From NCBI GenBank assembly GCA_021153285.1, contig JAGKTT010000055.1, forward strand, positions 1-17,919: a DNA stretch of 17,919 nucleotides. The letters are read 5' to 3'. The notes beneath the pieces are model-generated. The model had not been told where the DNA came from, ran no database searches, and was given only the letters and a program-made list of their open reading frames with translations. A program made the position numbers and the translations under genes. Source of the stretch: Bacteroidia bacterium. GTDB taxonomy: Bacteria > Bacteroidota > Bacteroidia > Bacteroidales > UBA932. Positions 14,677 through 17,919 of the stretch are shown here, in pieces. Within the stretch, counting starts at the first letter, position 1; every line of letters starts with the position of its first letter.

Positions 14677-15595
14677 GACTCGGCAGGATCATAAGGTCAA
14701 TGCAATTCATTACGGAAGGCATTTCTTCTGCCGGGAGATTGCCCCAGAAACGTACATCGATATCAGGATCATTCTTCATTGCCGGTTCGATTTCTCCGCG
14801 AAGCTTTCCATCCCCTACCATCCAGAACTGCAGAGGTCCGGAATAAAGAGATTGGATCGTGCTGAATATCGGATGGATAGAAAGGACATTCTTGACCTGT
14901 ACGATACTTCCTACAAATGCAACAACCTTCGTCCCTGGCTTGACTCCATAACAGTTCCTCAATGCAAGACGTTCTTCTTCCGGGAAAGTCCTGAAAGACT
15001 CGGATACTCCATTATAAAGGATTTCCTTACGTATGCCTTGGAGAATCTTTTCAGAGGCATTCCTAAGGGCAGAACTGACAAAACAATTGCACGAAGCTCC
15101 CGCCATAACATCTCTGGTATGTTCGAGAATCAAGCTGTTACGCCAAGGATGAGTATGTATGTCGGATCCGTGCCAGTTTACAATATAAGGTATGTCATAA
15201 CACTCTGAAGCTGCCCGGGCAAAGAGGCCCCCTGTAAAGGAATGTGCTATGATCAGATCATAACCGGACAGAAGATTCAGATGATTCTTAATGAAATGTT
15301 TGAAAAATAACGGAGGGATATGAAGCTTCGAGACAGCTATATGATCGATTATCGAAAAGTCATACCATAGCATCCTGTATGATATGCCGTCTATGTCTAC
15401 GCTGTCCTGGCGGCTGGAAATATGCGGCGTACGACGCATTCTGCGGGTAAATGCATTATCCCAGCTATGTATGCAGAATGCATCAATGCTGCACTCACCG
15501 GTGTTCTTCAGATGAAGGATACGGTTATGGACTGCATTGAACAGTCCTTTTCTGTCAAAGGGACTGCTCTCGAATATGACGGCTATCTTATGCAT
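14648..15595 (-). pseudogene. Truncated GT4 family glycosyltransferase
   Basis: A 315-residue frame with the layout of GT4 (GT-B fold) glycosyltransferases: an N-terminal acceptor domain to about residue 165 with YIVNWHGSDIHTH, and a C-terminal donor domain with VVAFVGSIVQVKN and QFWMVGDG. It ends abruptly at ILPSLNEGLPRMP. In full-length relatives the EGLP motif is followed by four residues, a second glutamate (E-x7-E) and ~70 more residues that complete the nucleotide-sugar site. Here the final residues are antisense to the end of the pseudouridine synthase gene. The protein is therefore probably inactive and I list it as a likely pseudogene, although the remaining frame is intact. It overlaps the GT2 gene by 8 bp. 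Confidence 0.75.
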
Positions 15596-16607
15596 TGAAC
15601 AATGATCTTATCTTTGAGGTCAGATGATAGACTTTCACTGTCAGGGCAGGACGTCCTATCTTATAAAGAAGTATATTGAATATCTGTCCCGGACGGATGG
15701 AAAACAGCCCGAGCGAGGAGTCACGAGACATCATATCATATAGCCACTTGATATACTCCTCATCAAGAAGACGGGTGCGACTGGTCATAAAGATATTGAG
15801 CTGGCGGCACACATATCTGCCTATCACATCCTTATGATAAAGGGAACAGAGCTTCTCACTGCCCGGATACTGTCTGACCAAAAGGTCCAATACTCGGGAA
15901 TATGCAGGCAGGAATTGACGGAGCTGCATCAGATGCTTGTCCGAGACAATGTCGCTTCCCAATGATCCCGGACGCAGATGGTATCCATACACAGCTACAT
16001 CACAGGTATGTATTGATGTGCATAATGAGAGGAATGTAAACACAAAAAGCTTATCCTCCGCATAACTGAGTTCCTCACAGAAGCGAAGATCTCCCACAGC
16101 CTTACGCTTGAACAGTTTAGCCCAGGGAGCATCCAGCATCTCACAATTCTTTCTGATATTGTTTTCGAAGAATGAAGATATATCAGAACTTCTGTACGAT
16201 ATTGTTTCCTTCGGAAGGACCTGTCTGGAAACAATGTCTGCAATGAATATAGTATATCCACCAATTATTATGTCTTCGCCGCAAATGCCGTCAATCATCA
16301 TCTCCAAAGCATCCGGAAGCAATGAATCATCCGAATCCACAAACATCAGGTATTCTCCTTTTGCAAGAGAGATTCCTGCATTACGGGCTGAGCTTACTCC
16401 CCCATTCGGCTTGTGAATCGTCCGGAAACGAGGGTCTGTAGCCGAGTAGCGGTCACATATCAATGGAGACGAATCGGTACTGCCATCGTCCACAAGAATC
16501 ACCTCATATGAGGTAAGACTTTGTTCCAGTATGCTGTCCAGGCATCTGGAAAGATAATCTTCCGCATTATATACCGGAACTATTATGCTGATCCTGCATT
16601 TATCCAT
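15588..16607 (-). CDS. GT2 family glycosyltransferase
   Basis: A 339-residue GT-A fold glycosyltransferase that transfers a sugar from a nucleotide-sugar donor during glycan synthesis, probably at the cytoplasmic face of the membrane. The N-terminal domain is typical: ISIIVPVYNAEDYLSRCLDS (6-25), LVDDGSTD (38-45), NGGVSSARNAGI and the metal-binding YLMFVDSDDS (DxD at 91-93). The C-terminal part is more variable, with YAEDKLFVF around the usual acidic (ED) catalytic position. The donor and acceptor cannot be deduced. It lies 10 bp after the pyruvyl transferase gene and belongs to the same glycan operon. Confidence 0.93.
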   Translation of the reverse strand: MDKCRISIIVPVYNAEDYLSRCLDSILEQSLTSYEVILVDDGSTDSSPLICDRYSATDPRFRTIHKPNGGVSSARNAGISLAKGEYLMFVDSDDSLLPDALEMMIDGICGEDIIIGGYTIFIADIVSRQVLPKETISYRSSDISSFFENNIRKNCEMLDAPWAKLFKRKAVGDLRFCEELSYAEDKLFVFTFLSLCTSIHTCDVAVYGYHLRPGSLGSDIVSDKHLMQLRQFLPAYSRVLDLLVRQYPGSEKLCSLYHKDVIGRYVCRQLNIFMTSRTRLLDEEYIKWLYDMMSRDSSLGLFSIRPGQIFNILLYKIGRPALTVKVYHLTSKIRSLFNA

Positions 16608-16617
16608 ACAGCTAAAA

Positions 16618-17751
16618 TTATTTCAAGGTTTCCAGAAGAAATGCCAGTGACTCATTCCGTTTGTCTTTCAGGATAAGTTCCACCTTATCCCAGTCAATAT
16701 CAGACAGAAAGAATTCTCCATCATCCTCAGGATCGATTCCGTGCACGAGCCTCATATCGAGTCCGAACATATCCAGAAGTGACCTCAGGCGAGCCATTCC
16801 TCTGCGGCTGTTTCCGACAGCGATGAAACGCTTATGCATCAATATCGACAGCAGACAGCCGTGGAATGAATCAGTCACCACGAAGTCAGCATCCACAAAT
16901 GCTGCAAGCCATTGCTCCAAAGGAGGGACTACCCTTTCTTCTATTGGTCTGTCATTGATGTACGGTCGGACAGAGACATCATATGTATCCATTCCGGACA
17001 CACGTCTGACAAAATCAATGACACAATCCTTCTCTCTGGAACTATCCAATATATATGTCAGAACACGTCCTTTGGCCGGATGGGCCTGGACCTGACTTGT
17101 CATTGTCCTATAGATATCCGATCGGAGAAGCATAACGGGATCCAGCACGTGAACAGCCCTGTCACAATCAAACCATTCCTCACAATGCTTCACAGCAGAA
17201 TCCTCGCGAACTGAAACTCCGTCAAACTTTTCCAGAAGGTTTGCACAGGATTCAAGCTGCATATATTCATATTCAAGCTGATCTGTACCGAACGAAGCCG
17301 CATAGGCCACCCTTCTGACATCCCAATCCTTTGTAAAAGAAAGGAATGCGTCTTCAATCGGATGGAAATACCGTGGACGCCAGACCTGATCGCTTCCCAC
17401 AACGAATGCATCGTATTCATCCGATTTTATATCCGCATAGGATTTTACCAGTCGCGGACATAAATGTTTCTGAACAAACGGACCTGTATTGGAGGATAAT
17501 ATTGGCAATTCACGCGCATATCTCTTTTCTCTGAACACTTCAGGACCGGAATTACCTTTAAGCAGCTTTTTGAAAATCCTTCCCGCATACACAAAAGGAG
17601 CCTTCAGCCCCTTCGGAGCCGGCATCTTATCCATCAGGTCAATCACTGTGGCACTATGTCCCTGTGACTCAAGGACAGTCTTGAGTGCATATGCCTGAAG
17701 CAGCCCACCATAATTGGTATGAAGCGGAAGTGTTATTATCGCTACTCTCAT
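16618..17751 (-). CDS. Polysaccharide pyruvyl transferase family protein
   Basis: A 377-residue member of the family that transfers pyruvate from phosphoenolpyruvate onto sugars of exopolysaccharides (PF04230 type). It begins MRVAIITLPLHTNYGGLLQA, the usual start of the family, which is why 17751 is preferred over the ATG at 17778. Other family features are DAFVVGSDQVWRPRY, an AYAASFG segment, VSVREDSAV, VLDPVMLL and the C-terminal FVVTDSFHGCLLSILMHKRF. Its start overlaps the stop of the upstream partial gene in an ATGA. Proteins of this type are commonly paired with F420-hydrogenase-beta-like proteins in Bacteroidota polysaccharide loci, which fits the neighbour here. Confidence 0.92.
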   Translation of the reverse strand: MRVAIITLPLHTNYGGLLQAYALKTVLESQGHSATVIDLMDKMPAPKGLKAPFVYAGRIFKKLLKGNSGPEVFREKRYARELPILSSNTGPFVQKHLCPRLVKSYADIKSDEYDAFVVGSDQVWRPRYFHPIEDAFLSFTKDWDVRRVAYAASFGTDQLEYEYMQLESCANLLEKFDGVSVREDSAVKHCEEWFDCDRAVHVLDPVMLLRSDIYRTMTSQVQAHPAKGRVLTYILDSSREKDCVIDFVRRVSGMDTYDVSVRPYINDRPIEERVVPPLEQWLAAFVDADFVVTDSFHGCLLSILMHKRFIAVGNSRRGMARLRSLLDMFGLDMRLVHGIDPEDDGEFFLSDIDWDKVELILKDKRNESLAFLLETLK

Positions 17752-17919
17752 TTCACAATCCTCCTTTTTATCTTCCAAAGCAGTGTATGAATACTTCTGT
17801 ATAGCTTTTTATGCAGAGGCGTCCTTACGACAAACCCTTTCATATATCCTATCAGATCCTTTGCAGAATGGAGTCCTTGGAAAAACTCTTCCCTTCTCTG
17901 GGGAACCTGCATATTATGG
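17748..17919 (-). CDS. C-terminal fragment, possibly F420-hydrogenase beta-like protein
   Basis: An open minus-strand frame enters from the right edge of the window and ends with a TGA that overlaps the pyruvyl transferase start (ATGA). The 56 visible residues include HNMQVPQRREEFFQGL, then LIGYMKGFV, then a basic tail (LLWKIKRRIVK). The R-R-E-E-F-F stretch followed by a short basic end resembles the C-terminus of F420-hydrogenase/dehydrogenase beta-subunit-like proteins that accompany pyruvyl transferases. That identification rests on context and a short match. The start is outside the window. Confidence 0.6.
   Translation of the reverse strand, partial: HNMQVPQRREEFFQGLHSAKDLIGYMKGFVVRTPLHKKLYRSIHTLLWKIKRRIVK

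Noticed and set aside
14648..14700. A sequencing frameshift as the cause of the short glycosyltransferase
   Set aside because: The bases beyond the stop code for the intact C-terminus of the pseudouridine synthase on the other strand, so no hidden glycosyltransferase sequence can follow.

Overview
The window looks like chromosomal DNA of a member of the Bacteroidota, most likely the order Bacteroidales. The reasons are: several promoter-like TAnnTTTG -7 boxes, A/T-rich rather than Shine-Dalgarno-rich start regions, a fimbrillin-like surface lipoprotein, an Rpn/PD-(D/E)XK 'transposase' nuclease with GLAKG repeats, a split 5'-nucleotidase, and a short HPF beside a XerC-type recombinase. The genus cannot be fixed from the sequence. 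No rRNA, tRNA, CRISPR array or complete insertion sequence was seen.

Layout. Positions 1-708 hold no convincing gene, but contain a REP-like palindrome, a diverged direct repeat with a hairpin, a strong minus-strand terminator and a probable promoter. An AraC-type regulator (709-1563, +) runs into the 3' end of a six-gene minus-strand cluster (7132 down to 1558): holA, a NatAB-like ABC exporter (ATPase and permease), the two halves of an exported 5'-nucleotidase, and the manganese exporter mntP. Between holA and the next plus-strand genes lie two more REP-like palindromes in opposite orientation, between two divergent promoters.

Positions 7492-9569 hold a 44-residue peptide gene followed at once by a 639-residue lipoprotein gene and a clear intrinsic terminator. 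The peptide matches no family I can name and is the best candidate for something undescribed. An Rpn-family nuclease follows (9853-10731, +). It converges on a minus-strand operon of four overlapping housekeeping or nucleic-acid genes: a stand-alone HsdR-N-like nuclease domain, the CCA-adding enzyme, a XerC-like recombinase that has lost the segment carrying catalytic Arg-I and Lys, and HPF.

An RluA-family pseudouridine synthase (13972-14676, +) is followed by the 3' end of a minus-strand exopolysaccharide cluster: the C-terminus of a probable F420-hydrogenase-beta-like protein, a polysaccharide pyruvyl transferase, a GT2 glycosyltransferase and a GT4 glycosyltransferase. The last is cut short where it meets rluA, suggesting a rearrangement boundary. 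The core genes (holA, cca, hpf, rluA) serve replication, tRNA maturation and ribosome function. The accessory parts (lipoprotein, nuclease, glycan genes, palindromes) sit between them.
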